This document shows positions 10,946-22,500 of a stretch of 64,000 nucleotides of DNA, piece after piece. How positions within the stretch are numbered: the stretch's first letter is position 1; every line of letters begins with the position of its first letter. The notes under the pieces are model-generated. The model saw only the letters and a list, made by a program, of their open reading frames with translations, had not been told where the DNA came from and made no database searches. Source of the stretch: Gymnothorax reevesii (Eukaryota; Chordata; Actinopteri; Anguilliformes; Muraenidae); contig CM056592.1 in NCBI GenBank assembly GCA_029721435.1, positions 37,397,611-37,461,610 on the forward strand, read 5' to 3'. Both the position numbers and the translations under genes were made by a program.

Positions 10946-13160
10946 CATTTCCTATCCTCCTCCCGCTTAGAAACAGCAAGCGCAAACGCTTAATGGGGAA
11001 AAGAGAGAAACGCATCTATGCTTCCTGTCACTAAACTTGCAGCTATAATTTGTAAACAACCGGCGATTCAGTCTCTTCCATCAATGTTTTTTAACATTTT
11101 CTTATCAGTCCAGGTTACTCTAAATGAGCTGTGGGTCTCTCGGAGAGGGAGCCTTTTGTCGAACCCCGTCCTTGCTAAAAACGCTTTTATGATTAGTATT
11201 GCAGGAAATATGAGCGAGAAGTCCTTGGGGATGAATGGAGATAGAGGCAACCCATTCACCTTCAGTGCCATCACCGGCGAAATTCAAACTTTTAATGGAT
11301 TTCTGCACTTCTGGTAACAAGCAAAGATGTTCCTGCCATTTACCATGTCTGTTTTAGGGGATTAATGTTATCAGTCCTCAAAAGCAATTCTGAATCAAAA
11401 CATGTGCTTCGGAGTTGATGAAAACATTTTATCAGCCCGGCTTTCGCACCTCTTTTATAATCGCTAAGCTCCAGCATGCGGCCATCGCGAGGAAAATGGA
11501 TGTCAAAGGAAATAATAAAGCATGTAGAAAAGCTGGTTCAAAAAATAAACTACATGCTTATCTGAAGAGAAACGAGAGTTAAGGAAATACCCAGAAAAAA
11601 TTAGTTTCGAGAACATGGACTGATTACCCTCGTTTACCGGAGAAGCGATGCACGTTCTACAGAAGGTGCGCCCAGGCTGGATACGTAGCGTCCCCCCCAT
11701 CTGACAGTGGGAGAGAAAAAAAAGTAACTTCATTTAGCACATGATAAATAATTAATCCCGACCCTTTTCAGTCCCTAATTAGGTTGTGTTAAATCCACAA
11801 TGTCTTGAACCAACATCTCGTCCATCGCTTGTCACCGTGGCCATTAGGATGTCACTATAGGTTAAAGGAGAAGAAACGAGCCGGTGATTGATATGAGGTA
11901 GGAGGGAAAAATAGCGTTTAAACGGCGTACACAGATCCGTTATGTTGCGTGCCCAGACCTGCTGGGAGGCACTCGAGGGGGTTCATACGAATGTTAATCT
12001 CAGGATGTGGAGCGCCGACTCCCCACGCGCTCTCCTCCCGGAAGAGACGCTATCAAAAATAATTAGATGTTCGATTCCCCCTTGTGGCGACATCCCGTCA
12101 CCAATCGCCCGTTGCTTCACCTGTGAACACATGTGGCGCACCTCTGTCACTCTCTAATGAAGACTCGCTCAGTGGGAAGGTTAAGAGGACAACTTGTGAC
12201 CTCTGAGTTAGTGACATACATGGGGGGGGGGTGTTGAAGGAGAGGGCCGGGAAAACACCCCGAAATAAGCCGCTCTATTGGACGAGTCCTTATCTCGTCC
12301 ACTCAATCGCTCAATAGAGCTGCCCCAGGCGCTGTGGAGTATTTTGAGGGGCACTTCATCACTCCCCCCCCCCCCCCAACCTTCCTGTGTCTGAGGGGAG
12401 TAACTGACAGGCAGACATCAGTCAACTGCCAACCGCGCAGAAAGACATCACACACGCTGTTGTGCTGCTCAACGCTTAAGCGTCCACGAACGCTTTCAAA
12501 CTTCCGCGGCCGATTAGCGAACGAGGTTATGAATGAACAACAGATGGACCAATGTCCATCCATTCTGTCGGATGGAAACTGAATGTAGTTTTTTTTACGG
12601 CTGTAGATAGTACACAGCAACAACACCAAAGTCCATCCACTCTGTGGGATGTAAACTATAGCGGAATTTCCCACTAATAGATATCTTACGTGGTGCTTAA
12701 CGAAGCCATGGCCACTGCAGCTTAAACATAATTCATAACTCGCGCAATGTATGCAATGGATAAGAAAACCTCCTCTATAAAGCGTGCTATAAGCATACAT
12801 ACTCACACTCCTTGAGTACTTGCTATTCAGAATTCATGGTCAGGTTTTTAATTCAAGGTTTTCCCAGGATTCACGAATGGGAACAAATGCTTCGAAGGAT
12901 ATTAAAGTCATTATACTTAGCGGCCACTTCAGCAGATAAACCTGTATGCTGCTCTCTAATGCAAACATCTTATCAGCCGATCTTGTGGAAGCCACTGAAA
13001 GCATGATATCACGCAGACATGGTCAAGAGGTTAAGGTTTTGTTCTGAAGGAACATCACCATGGGGATGTTACGCAATCTAAGTGAGTTTGACGGAGGAAT
13101 GATTTTTGGTGCCAGACAGGGCAGTTGGAGTTTCCAGGGATTTTCGCACTCTACGGTTTC
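10946..13160. other. Non-coding; candidate regulatory stretch at 11030-11330
   Basis: No gene was recognised. The 11030-11330 segment is open on both strands for about 100 codons, of high complexity and non-repetitive, as conserved non-coding elements often are. A C homopolymer sits at about 12364-12378 and a G run at about 12222-12230. A hairpin of CTCTATTG with CAATAGAG lies at about 12271-12318. Confidence 0.35.
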
Positions 13161-13164
13161 TAGA

Positions 13165-13370
13165 GAATTACATTTTTACCCCTCAGCCCTCAAGGCTGAC
13201 GGGGTATTGCTATCCTTCGTGCGGTTGGGCGGGTGGGCGGCCGGTCGGGCGGCGGGTGGGCGGGCGTCTCCAAAAACTTCGACATCGGGCTGAGGGGTAT
13301 TCCGTGCATTGCACGCCTATTTTTAAAAAAATCCAACTGCGGTGCAAGGGGAAAAATTTTTTGTACGGGT
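13165..13370 (+). repeat. MITE-like element with GGGC-type microsatellite
   Basis: The left part contains CCCTCAGCCC and CTGACGGGGTATTGC. It is followed by a GGGC/GGTCGGGC-rich tract at about 13223-13265, then CATCGGGCTGAGGGGTATTCC. CCTCAGCC at the left and GGCTGAGG at 13289-13296 form an inverted pair. The layout (short stem, then a GC-rich tetranucleotide tract, then AT-rich body) parallels the elements at 3870, 13850, 39432 and 55719. Borders are approximate. Confidence 0.5.
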
Positions 13371-13849
13371 TAAAATAAATAAATAAAGATCAGGAGGGAG
13401 TGCCCAGACTGACGCAAGCTGACAAAAAGGTCACAGTAACTGAAATAACAGCATTACAGCAAGAGCATCTTTGAGGTGACCACAGTCAGGCATTGTAGTG
13501 GACAGATTACAGCAGCTGAGGACCAGCCCTCGTTCTCCTGTCAGCCAAGAACAGGAAACTGAGGTGACAGTGAGCAAAAGCTCACCAAAACTGAACAGCG
13601 AAAGATTAGAAGAACATTTCTTAGTGAGAGAATTCTTGATTTTCGACTGTTATGGAGGGGGTTTAGTCAGAACCTTTGTCAGAAAACCACATTCTTGGAT
13701 CCATCCAACGAAGTCTCGATGGTTCCGGCTGGTGGCAGTTGTGTAATGGAGAGGGGCTGGTTTTCTTGGCACACATTGGGCCCCGCAAATCCAGTGAAGA
13801 AGTATTCAAATGCCAGAGTCTCTCTGGGTGTAACTGCTGACCATTAGCT

Positions 13850-14090
13850 TCCCTTCATGGCCTCAAAATACCCATTTTATTATCGCCCGCCAAGAGTGGG
13901 AGGGGGATATAGGTTTGACGTCCGTCCGTCCGTCCGTCTGTCCGAGAGAAAGGGGACAACTTTTCTCAGAAACTATTACAGATGGGACAACCAAATTTGG
14001 TGTTTAGCTTCAGACCATAAAGGCCTTGATGGAGTTCGAAAATGAGAAGCACACGATTGGTGGGGGATTCTGTTGACCATGTCGACTTGT
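13850..14090 (+). repeat. MITE-like element with (CCGT)n
   Basis: TTATTATCGCCC and GGGGGATATAGG are followed by CGTCCGTCCGTCCGTC at 13919-13945, then a body with AGGGGACAACTTTTCTC and ACCAAATTTGGTG. It is the same family as the minus-strand remnant at 3870-3975. It has no coding capacity. The class is uncertain. Confidence 0.65.
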
Positions 14091-14126
14091 TATAGCTGTT
14101 TCCAGCCAGGTAATGTCTTTTCACAC

Positions 14127-14180
14127 ACACATACACATACACATACACACGCATGCAAACACACACAAACACACCGGAAA
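14127..14180. repeat. (CA)n microsatellite
   Basis: Imperfect CA/CACATA repeat, interrupted by GCATGCAAAC. Confidence 0.85.
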
Positions 14181-16568
14181 ATTTCCCATGCGTGATACAA
14201 AGTACGTAAGGATATGTCTCTCATCCCAATTCATTCGACTTCTGCAAACGAAACTGCCTACACCTCAATTTGGTCGAGACAAACATGACCACCACACCCC
14301 ACACAGGTGAAATTCGACCAAACCAAAGCTCACAGCGTTGTCCTCATCAAAAAATCCCATGGTATGATGCCCTTTTTAAACTTGAAAAGAGATAAACACT
14401 GTTGAGGGAAATGAACTCCTATTTTGGTTTTTTGTTTGAATATCGCATGGCTACTTTCAGTAGAGTGTTGATCGGAGTCATTTTTTCTTCCTGTAAAGAT
14501 ATCCATCGTATTCATTTTAAGAGACAAATGTTTCACTAATCAATCTAAGCTAAAACCATGATACTGTGCACATTAAATATGTATGGCTGGAGAAAGTGGG
14601 TGTTCAGAGAAGCAGTACAAAAGACAGACAGAATCCCAGGGCTGGTGTATATGGACAGTTTGTAAAAGCAACATTGTAATGCTTGGTAAATATTTAATAT
14701 TTAATGATGGAGGATTGCGGTCAACCAGCTACTCCAAGACAAGGTCAAGCAGATACAGCCGAAAGACAATATTTTTACCTTTATTTGAGCAACATGTTAT
14801 TAATTATTTACTCTATTATGACAGTTTGTCTTCATCCTCATTTGTAGAATTATCAACAAGCCATTCAGAGAATATGTAAAATCAGAAGTCTGACGCTAGC
14901 ATAGTTTCCCAAACGTGTTAGAAGTAGATATCAGCAATTTAGCAAGGGTATCACGTGACATATATTGTGCTCATTTTGGGGAATTTCACTGTACAGAAGT
15001 GTCATTTTGCCAAATAAGTGGTAATGGGACACATCAGATGCTTATAACAACGTCATAACATTGGGTTGAGCCTTTGAATTCGACTATAACCAGAGAATTT
15101 ATCTTTCAAATTTTCCAAGTGTAGCCGAAGTCATTGTGCACACAAATCAGTGAGATGACATGACAGAGGGTTTTTAAGCCTATCTTCGCATGAACGAACT
15201 TATTCGAAATTTACTTGCAAACAAAGTTAATCATGCACACAGACATTATCTTGAAAGCTGAATGGGAGGTTGCAGGATGAGATAGCACTCCTGGGCGCCA
15301 TGCATTTTCTAACCGATCCAGCAATGTTGCAATATCTTTTCAAATTTCTCGATGCTTTTTGTGCAATGCAGCGGGCCACCTGTTCCACAAGATTCACTCT
15401 TTTCCTTCGCTGCTCCATGTCGCTCGCACTATTCTGACGCATTTTCTTGCCAAATCCCTTTCAAGCGGATTGTTTTTGGCTGCCATCATTGTCTCAGTTT
15501 ACCCATAAGTGAGATCACGTGACCTCGATTTCCAAAGATCACGTCACAGAATTCCCTGTACTAACTTCACCAAACGCAAAATACAAGCCGGTGCCACTAA
15601 TTGTGTTCATAAAAATTTAATTCTTATTATTTTATATTCATATTAATAGACTTTAGATAAAAACTGTTTCATTTGGCATAATTTGTTGTCTACACTAGAA
15701 TATGTTTTTTTTTTTTTTTTTAGCCCTTGATTTTCCTGGAGATCGTTCAAACAAATAAACACATAATTACGTAATTATAAGTGAAAAGAATGGTATTGTT
15801 GCAGTGAGGTTTCATACTGCAAGCAATGAGCCACAGAAATGACAGCTGTGTGGCATGTCTAAGAAATGAGATGCACAGCAATTAAGCCTCTTATTGTGCT
15901 GCTGAAGTGGGGCTATAGCGCAGGAAGCAAAAGGAATTTAAAAAAAAGCACCTGACGAAAACATACCATGAATCACAAAGTCAATGGGACACGGAAATTG
16001 ATCACTTAGATCTAACTAGGAACTTTGAGAGGGCAAATCTATACTTGTGACATTAGAACGAGGACTGTAACCTATCCAGGATGTCAGCCAATCCGAGAGG
16101 CAATCTAAAACAAAATGCCGCAGGGATCTCTTCAGCAGAAGGGATTTACACTGCCGACCTTCTCTTATCTATCCATCCATCCAGTCGCCCTCTGTGTCTA
16201 TCTGTCCATTCGCCCATCCAAAACCCATCACTCACTTATGAAGTGTCTACTGTATGTCGAAAGGCAGGACAAGACTAAGTGTACTCATTAAGCGTGCATT
16301 TCAGCCCAGTCCTGTAAGAGCAGATGACTATACTCAACAACGCAAAGCACAAGAGAAATGCTACATTAAACGGAAACTGAAAATGCCACATAGTTAGAGG
16401 GCCGTGTTTCCTCTAAACTACAACATGGAGAAAAGTTCTCCCAAATTAAGTTGCTTCCAACAATCATACTGTCGGTATATTACCAATCAGTAGGAAAAAA
16501 TATCTAAGCCCTAAAAGTTTTTCCTGTATATATTCAGAAAAAAAGCACATATCATGAATTATATATCA
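14181..16568. other. Non-coding, no gene recognised
   Basis: Mostly AT-rich unique sequence with a T run at about 15705-15721 and CCATCCATCC near 16171. A lysine/arginine-rich 71-codon minus ORF at 15227-15442 resembles no family I can name. An upstream minus-strand stretch starting near 15487 could be a related open segment in another frame, so an old transposase relic is possible but not shown. Confidence 0.35.
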
Positions 16569-16712
16569 ACTAGAGTGTTAAGGTGAACACGTGTCGCCTG
16601 CGAAGCTTATGTGAAAGTGTGACTACCAACAGAAAGTGTGACTACCGGACAGACAGACGCCAGACAAAGTGATCCCTATGTGCCGCTATGCTTCGCAGGC
16701 GACACAAAAATC
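16569..16712. mobile_element. MITE with GTGTCGCCTGCGAAGC ends, copy 1
   Basis: An inverted pair, GTGTCGCCTGCGAAGC at 16591 and GCTTCGCAGGCGACAC ending at 16705, encloses duplicated GAAAGTGTGACTACC and a short GACAGACAGAC tract. A second copy at 55719-55882 is almost identical from AACTAGAGTGTT through CACAAAAATCA, so the mobile unit extends beyond the inverted repeats by about 22 bp on the left and 7 bp on the right. Non-coding. Confidence 0.9.
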
Positions 16713-17899
16713 AAAGAAAGAAATTCTGGAGCGGACAATTACTTAGGCAATTTATTTTGGTGCAGGTGACTGATGTTTCAACAAAATGTCAGATTTTTGG
16801 TATTTTTCCCCTTTTCTGAGAGGCACCGTTTTGGCTACTGTTCCTCAGCTAAGGCATGTATTCTCCCTGGATAAACTTCATGAAGTTGATATGTCATTTA
16901 TTATGAATTTGGGCCAGAATAAAATAAAATGAAACAAAATAAAGAATAACATGGAATCGCGAAGTGTAATTTACAGCTAAATTTTCCGTCAGTTTAAAAA
17001 CATACCAAATTGCCAGGTATGATGATATATAGACGTATTTTCATGGCTGCACTGAGTATTGAGAGCACGCTTACACAGAATCAAAGATAAAAGCTTTCAC
17101 GCAGTAGCAGGGATACACACTCTGGCTCATATTGCTGCAATTCATCACACGGTCCATGGCGTTCGGGTCGAATGATCCCAGGCTTATGTTACATTTTCAG
17201 CGGAGAAGCTACTTACTCGAGCAGGTAGATCACAGATAGACACGGCACAACAAGGCCTGCCGCACGACATGCTCTCAAATTTCAAAGATAGTTTGAAAGC
17301 CATGAATGAGATGAATTGCTCACTTTCTGCAGATACATGAACACAATATATGTATGTATTATTCATATTTCTGTTCCAAGGTTCGTCATGTTGCTTGTAC
17401 AAAGTTGACTCCAAGGTCAAGCACCCCCAGAAAAAAAAAAAACAAAAAAAACTATACATTGCAGTTGACCTCCATTACAAATTAAATTCATGTAGTTCAA
17501 AATAGCAAGTGAAATAATCAGATTTGTTTGTGTCAGAATATACTAACATAATCATATTTTTGGCACAGAATTTTAGAGCAAAGGTACATTACATTGAAAC
17601 GGCATCTGTTTTTTTTTTTTTTTTTTAATCCATTAAGGCTTCTCTGTGCTGCAAATTGCAAAGCATAAGTAAGTAATTTTGTGAGATCTGTTGTAATGAG
17701 TAATTAAGCAATAGAGAAGTTATCACCCTTTATAAAATGGTTTTTATACAGCATCTTCATAAAGCAGCACAACTTATCACGTGACATACGGTAATTCACC
17801 GATTCTGACAAAATAGCAAATGATGCTAAAGATACTTGTATATATACTGAGTAAATGCAGCCATATGTACAGCTGTGTGAGTGAATGGGGTGTGTACAC
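16713..17899. other. Non-coding, no gene recognised
   Basis: AT-rich unique sequence with A and T homopolymer runs near 17430-17450 and 17610-17626. No exon, RNA gene or clear transposon was recognised. Confidence 0.4.
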
Positions 17900-17997
17900 T
17901 GTGATTGACAGGTGAACTGTCCAGTGGGTATCCCTGGTAACCTATCAAAGGCATGCTGGGATAGGCTACGGCCCTCTCGAGTCACCCTTAAGAGAGG
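17900..17997 (+). mobile_element. LINE-type 3' tail fragment
   Basis: GATTGACAGGTGAACTGTCC, then GGGTATCCCTGG, then GCATGCTGGGATAGGCTACG and GGCCCTCTCGAGTCACCCTTA follow the well-known fish LINE (L2/CR1-like) 3' end, whose consensus reads roughly GGCG-CTGTCCAGGGTGTACCC...TGCTGGGATAGGCTCCAGCCCC...GACCCT. Only the tail is present, as expected for a heavily 5'-truncated insertion or a derived SINE. Confidence 0.7.
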
Positions 17998-18027
17998 AGA
18001 GATGCCTTACCTCTCTTAAGGGTTTAT
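17984..18027. repeat. Perfect short hairpin
   Basis: ACCCTTAAGAGAGG and CCTCTCTTAAGGGT pair perfectly over 14 bp around a loop of about 12 nt. It starts inside the LINE tail's terminal GACCCT-like motif, so it may have arisen by a small inverted duplication at the insertion end. Confidence 0.8.
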
Positions 18028-18249
18028 GTCATAAACTGTATTCTTTATGAATGTGATGACTGTTGTTCAAGAGTCTGTAAACCGTGAAAATGTATTATTC
18101 CCGCGCTAATATGTGAATTTCCCACGATTTCATGCCAGATCTGTTATTTTTGCATGTTTTTACTGCGCTTACAATCAAAAATTTACATGCAATTTGCATC
18201 AATTTTGATTTCACTCCTTGAATTAACATGATCAAAAATCCAGTCATAA

Positions 18250-18749
18250 TTTTATTTTATTTATTTATTTATTTATTTATTTAAATTTGGCATCTCCAAT
18301 CCCACCCGAATCTGGAATGCCCAATTGGTGAACTATGTACAAAGCTTGCTTGTATGCAACCCCTTGCTGCCAACACAGGATAGTGAGGACAGTTCACGGC
18401 TCTCCACCGAAGCACGTGCCTGTCAACCACTGATTCTTATACACTCATTGGTTGAATCTTCGCAAGTTCAGAACGAGGGCGGAGGATACCGGCACATGAA
18501 CAAACCCAGAGTCTTCCTGACGAGCACCCGTCTGGCCAACAGGAGGCGCTGGAGCAACGAACAAAGCTGGTTTAGCATCCCAAATCCAGCAGTCCCTTCC
18601 CAATTTGAAACCCTGTAGCGCGATGGCCAATTGTGCGCTACTCTGAAAAAGCCACTGCCGGTGGGTTCGACCGGGGCTCGAACCCGTGACGTGATAGTCA
18701 CCTCTGCACTGCAGCGCAGTGCCTTAACCGAGTGAGCAATCCGGCAGCC
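18250..18749 (-). mobile_element. tRNA-derived SINE (about 500 bp)
   Basis: Read on the minus strand the element starts GGCTGCCGGATTGCTCACTC, with an A-box-like GGTTAAGGC segment at 18721-18738 and a good B box, GGGTTCGAGCCCCGG, at 18671-18685. An unrelated body of about 400 bp follows, and the element ends in an (AAAT)n tail at about 18250-18280. This head-body-tail order is diagnostic of a tRNA-derived SINE transcribed by RNA polymerase III. It is not a functional tRNA gene: the 3' acceptor half does not refold with the 5' end. Confidence 0.85.
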
Positions 18750-18889
18750 ATAGTTACATTTTATTTTGACATGTTGATTTTCTCATGTGATGCTAAATTC
18801 ACAAATTAAAAAACAGTTCACATTTCCCTTTCCATAGGGATAGTGGGTTATATTTTGAATAAATGCTTACAGCCTACAGTGAAAAAAGT

Positions 18890-19092
18890 GATTTTCACCC
18901 CTAGTAAATGTTCCATATATTAATTAAGCATATTTTAATAGAAATAGGTGTGTTATTTAACTCCACTTAAAAAATATAAGTAATTTCAAATAGTCAACAT
19001 AATAAAAATATCTAGCTTCAGATAAAAATATTTTGTGCAACCACTTACCTTAAAAAAATTATGTTCATTCAACAAACATTTTTTTCAGTGTA
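18890..19092. mobile_element. AT-rich MITE with CACTGAAAAAA-type ends
   Basis: The left end CAGTGAAAAAAGTGA and, in reverse complement, the right end CACTGAAAAAAATG flank an AT-rich non-coding interior. The style matches abundant fish hAT-type MITEs. Borders are approximate, the ends are imperfectly matched, and no clear 8-bp duplication was seen. Confidence 0.55.
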
Positions 19093-19677
19093 CCTGATCC
19101 AAATGTAGCCTGGTGTTGGTGTCATAAATACTCTGAAACAACATGGCGGAATATACATGGTTTAAAATGGAATTACAGGAGAATAAACATATGGCAGACG
19201 TGCACTAAACCCTTTCAGGAATGAAATCACAAATACGTGACAGTCCAGGTAAGATTTAAAATACAGCCGCAAGTGGCGATTACAAGGTCCAGGCCAAAAC
19301 AGACTGTTTGACATTAAAAGCTTTCGAGTAAATTCATTAACTGAAGGCCCAATTTGCGTCAAGTCAACGCCCTATTTTGGCAACACCGTAACTCCTATTA
19401 GTCAATTTCAAAAACATTTTAGGGCATGTTTCAACAGCTGAATTAAAAATATCCAAAGGGTTTGGTGATGTTTGGAGAAACTTATTGATTTATGACCAAA
19501 TTTGCATCAGGCCCATGCAGGTGCGGAGAACTGATGAAACTCCTGGAAAATGATTTCAATAACCTTATTATGAAACACATCCACTCATTTTTGTAATGAC
19601 TGGTCACATGATTTCTGAATTATAATTGCTTTGTGTTGTGATACACTCGTTTTTTTGCATTGTTGGACCCCCTACAG

Positions 19678-19976
19678 CAGGGATGGGCAGCGAGGGCCGT
19701 ATCTGTCCCTGGTTTTCACACCAACTTCTGGGCTTTAATTAGTTGATTATCTAAATTAGCCAAACTATTCATGAAATCTGACATTTATGGCACATTTCTA
19801 AAAACTATCATGAATGACTACCAAAGACTGATCTTGTCTCCCAACATAAAACATTTTTCTTTGATCAAACCTTTGCACTGTGTATACAACCAATTAACTC
19901 AATTAGTCAGGGTAATTGATTGAAATAAAAACCAGCATACACACCGGCCTTCCAGGACCGGAGTTACCCATCCCTG
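19678..19976. mobile_element. hAT-type MITE with 8-bp target duplication
   Basis: Ends are CAGGGATGGGCAGC and, from the right, CAGGGATGGGTAACTCC. The flanks are CCCTACAG (19670-19677) and CCCTAGAG (19977-19984), which match at 7 of 8 bases. The interior contains the TTAATTAGTTGATTA and GGTTTTTATTTC motifs common in this fish family. 299 bp, no coding capacity. Confidence 0.9.
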
Positions 19977-19984
19977 CCCTAGAG

Positions 19985-21137
19985 TTTGATTGAATGCAGC
20001 TTGCAGGGGATATATTTTAGGTACTTTTGTGGACATATCCTGCAAGACTTGTAGTTGTTGGCTTAATAATGATCCACAAAAAAATGATAGAAATCCGGCT
20101 CACGGTTCAGGAAGAGTTTTTTCAAAAAAATTCTCAATTTTGGCATATGCAAGTCAAGTCGAGATTAAACATTTCATTTGTCTCAAGCCAAGGAAGCGGA
20201 GAAAAACAAATGTGTTCAGGCCACACGGTTCAGGACTTGTATGCCATACAGGCTATCGGTATAGCACACCTTATAAGGCAGACTAGGGTCTTATTTCTCG
20301 GGCAGCACTTACGCTCAACTTCCAGTCAGTGGGTGAGATCTCATGTCTCTACCATTTACAATCCAATGGCAATTTGCACAAACTATTCAGTTTAGGAGAA
20401 AAAATAAACAAATAAATCAGCACAAAAACAATAGGGTTTCAACCCTTTGGTTTTCAGCTCCTAAACATTATTTTTTTTATTCTCTCTCTTCAGGGGCAAA
20501 AGGAGGGCTTCATTACAGAGGATGATCAACTCTCTCTGTCGAACTGAGTAATTGAAACATACGAACGTGAACATTGGGTTCTGAGCTGATTAAAAATATT
20601 GAAGTAAGCCAAGAGATTACTGCAGTATTAACGGACTGATAGAATGATAGTTCGGGGTCGAGTCCTTGACCCTGCCGGACCCTGTCGCTAACTCGATGAC
20701 AGGAAAGCGCAGTGTTAGGATATCCATTAAATCATGCATCTCGTGAAGGTAAAATACACACCACACATCTGTATTGTCCATTGTTCCATACACCGCAGGA
20801 GGCGCCATTTTCTCTGACGGCAACTTTTTGAACCAGACGCCTGAAATATGTAATGTCCTTTACAGTATGTCACAGCCAATGAGTCAGGATCAAACCCGGC
20901 CTTTTCTTAGGTCGTGAGAAACACTGCGATCCACATAGTTTGATTGAAACTTGGCATTTGCCAACAACCATTATTCAATTAGATTGAGGAAAATGATGTG
21001 CAGTATTGTTCGTAGTTTATATAGCCACGGAGAACTCCTTTAAAATGGGGCTGAAATAAATGAAAAATATAAAGCCATTATTGAGTTCATTTCACGGCCA
21101 CGTCTGTAATTTACCTCACAATGATCTTATTCGAGAG
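19985..21137. other. Non-coding, no gene recognised
   Basis: Unique sequence. Overlapping plus-strand ORFs at 19990-20525 are in different frames and have no recognised domain. Confidence 0.4.
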
Positions 21138-21300
21138 CAGCGGTTGCCAAGTTCGGCCCCAGATACCCCCTATGTAAGCTGTTCTAGTTTCAACAACAAA
21201 CACCGTCCAGAATTTTAACAAGCTGTTCATTTTCCATAATTAGGTGCTTTCATGTTTAGAGAGATTATTTACCCTCTTTAGCCACATTATGTCAAAAATG
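21138..21300 (+). mobile_element. Long-TIR hAT MITE end (same family as 25086-25785)
   Basis: CAGCGGTTGCCAAG, followed by TTTTAACAAGCTGTTCATTT, ATAATTAGGTGC, TTCATGTTTAGAG and TTTAGCCACATT, parallels the terminal repeat of the complete element at 25086-25785 motif by motif. I could not find the opposite end, so this copy is probably truncated or diverged. Confidence 0.7.
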
Positions 21301-21809
21301 GCTCCGCATGCCAGAAGTAGAGGTCCCATGTTTACACTATACTCACTGTGCTATATTGAAAACATTTACATTAAAAGAGCTATCAAATTAAAGACTTCGG
21401 CAATTAAAGACTGGAGCAATCAAAAGGCACCTAGAAGGCGAAAGTACGGACACGTGGCCAATGAAACCAACCATTTAGCAAATAATGAATAATTCATAGA
21501 TGATAACTCGAATCTGCATTGTTTTAATTCATTCAAAGTCACCATAAAACTGAAGTTAGCACAGAACAAGGCATTTGAAACATATCCAAGAAAAACATAT
21601 TGTTTGGCAGAATTTTTCAAGGCAAGAGGAGTTGATTTGATTGGTGTTAAATGATGTTAATCATCATAAACAGCTGTCACAAGTTTTGAAATCATTTCGA
21701 AGGCTTTTCGTCCAGCAGAGGCCAGTACTCTATCTGGACTGACATCTCAGAGATAAAAAATAAACAAGTCCAGTTTACAGCAAACGTTTGGGTCATGATA
21801 ATATGATTT

Positions 21810-22015
21810 ATTGCCTCCGCCAACAAAGTTGGACAAAGGTTATGTAGGCCCTCATTCCTTTGTCTGTCTGTCCATTTGTAAGCAGGATTACAGAATAGGT
21901 TCAGGTCAGATTTTGATGATACTTCGTGGGAATGTTATATATCATAACAGGAAGAGATAATTCAATTTCCACTGGTCAAGGTCAAGATTTCAAGAAAAAG
22001 GTCAGAAACGATGGT
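21810..22015 (+). repeat. GCCTCCGCCAAC-type dispersed repeat
   Basis: TGCCTCCGCCAACAAAGTTG, AAAGGTTATGT, TTTGTCTGTCTGTCC, then AGCAGGATTACAG and a GGTCAAGGTCAAG region. This ordered set is characteristic of a dispersed repeat that I recall from fish and other animal genomes. It has a short TCTG tract in the same relative place as the TCCG tracts of other elements here. Class unknown. Confidence 0.65.
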
Positions 22016-22315
22016 GCAGGTAGAGGTAGAAACTCTATCGAGTGCTTTCTAGTTGTGGCTTAACTCTTTTCCCCATAATGACAACTTATCGAGGGCTGTC
22101 TGCGATAAACAGTAATGTCCAGATGTTATATATTGGACAGAACTGTTTATTGCAGCCAGGCCTCGATATTATGACGCCTATATGTACATCAATGGACCTT
22201 TTCCCAAGTCTCCCCATTGATTTAAAACAGGGGTATCCCCAAAGAGTGAAAAGTGGTCTTCATTGATATGGTCAGGGTCATTATTTGTAGTCGTTATGGG
22301 AAAGGGAGGGGAAGT

Positions 22316-22500
22316 CCAGAGGCGTGTCTAGTGTTAAAGCCCGGGGTATTTTTTATTTCGCCCGGGGTCTTCTCTTACAGCTAAAAAATTAGACGAGTAT
22401 AAACTTTGAGCTCCTGCAAACACGGAGTCTCCAGCCCATATTGTAATTTATTCGCGGCTCGCGTTAGTCATTTACCGTAGTTGCAAGGACGCTTATGTGA
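22316..22500 (+). mobile_element. hAT-like left-end fragment (family of 32449)
   Basis: AGGCGTGTCTAG, GCCCGGGGTATTTTTT, GCCCGGGGTCTT, CTTACAGCTAAAAAAT, GAGCTCCTGCAA and TTATTCGCGG match, in order, the left part of the element beginning at 32449. Only about 185 bp of similarity is visible. Confidence 0.75.

Noticed and set aside
12303..12806. 167-codon minus ORF
   Set aside because: It includes the C/G homopolymer at 12364-12378 (poly-Gly) and has no domain or splice sites.
18661..18749. tRNA-like sequence as a functional tRNA gene
   Set aside because: It has A and B boxes but no complete cloverleaf and continues into a SINE body with an AAAT tail.
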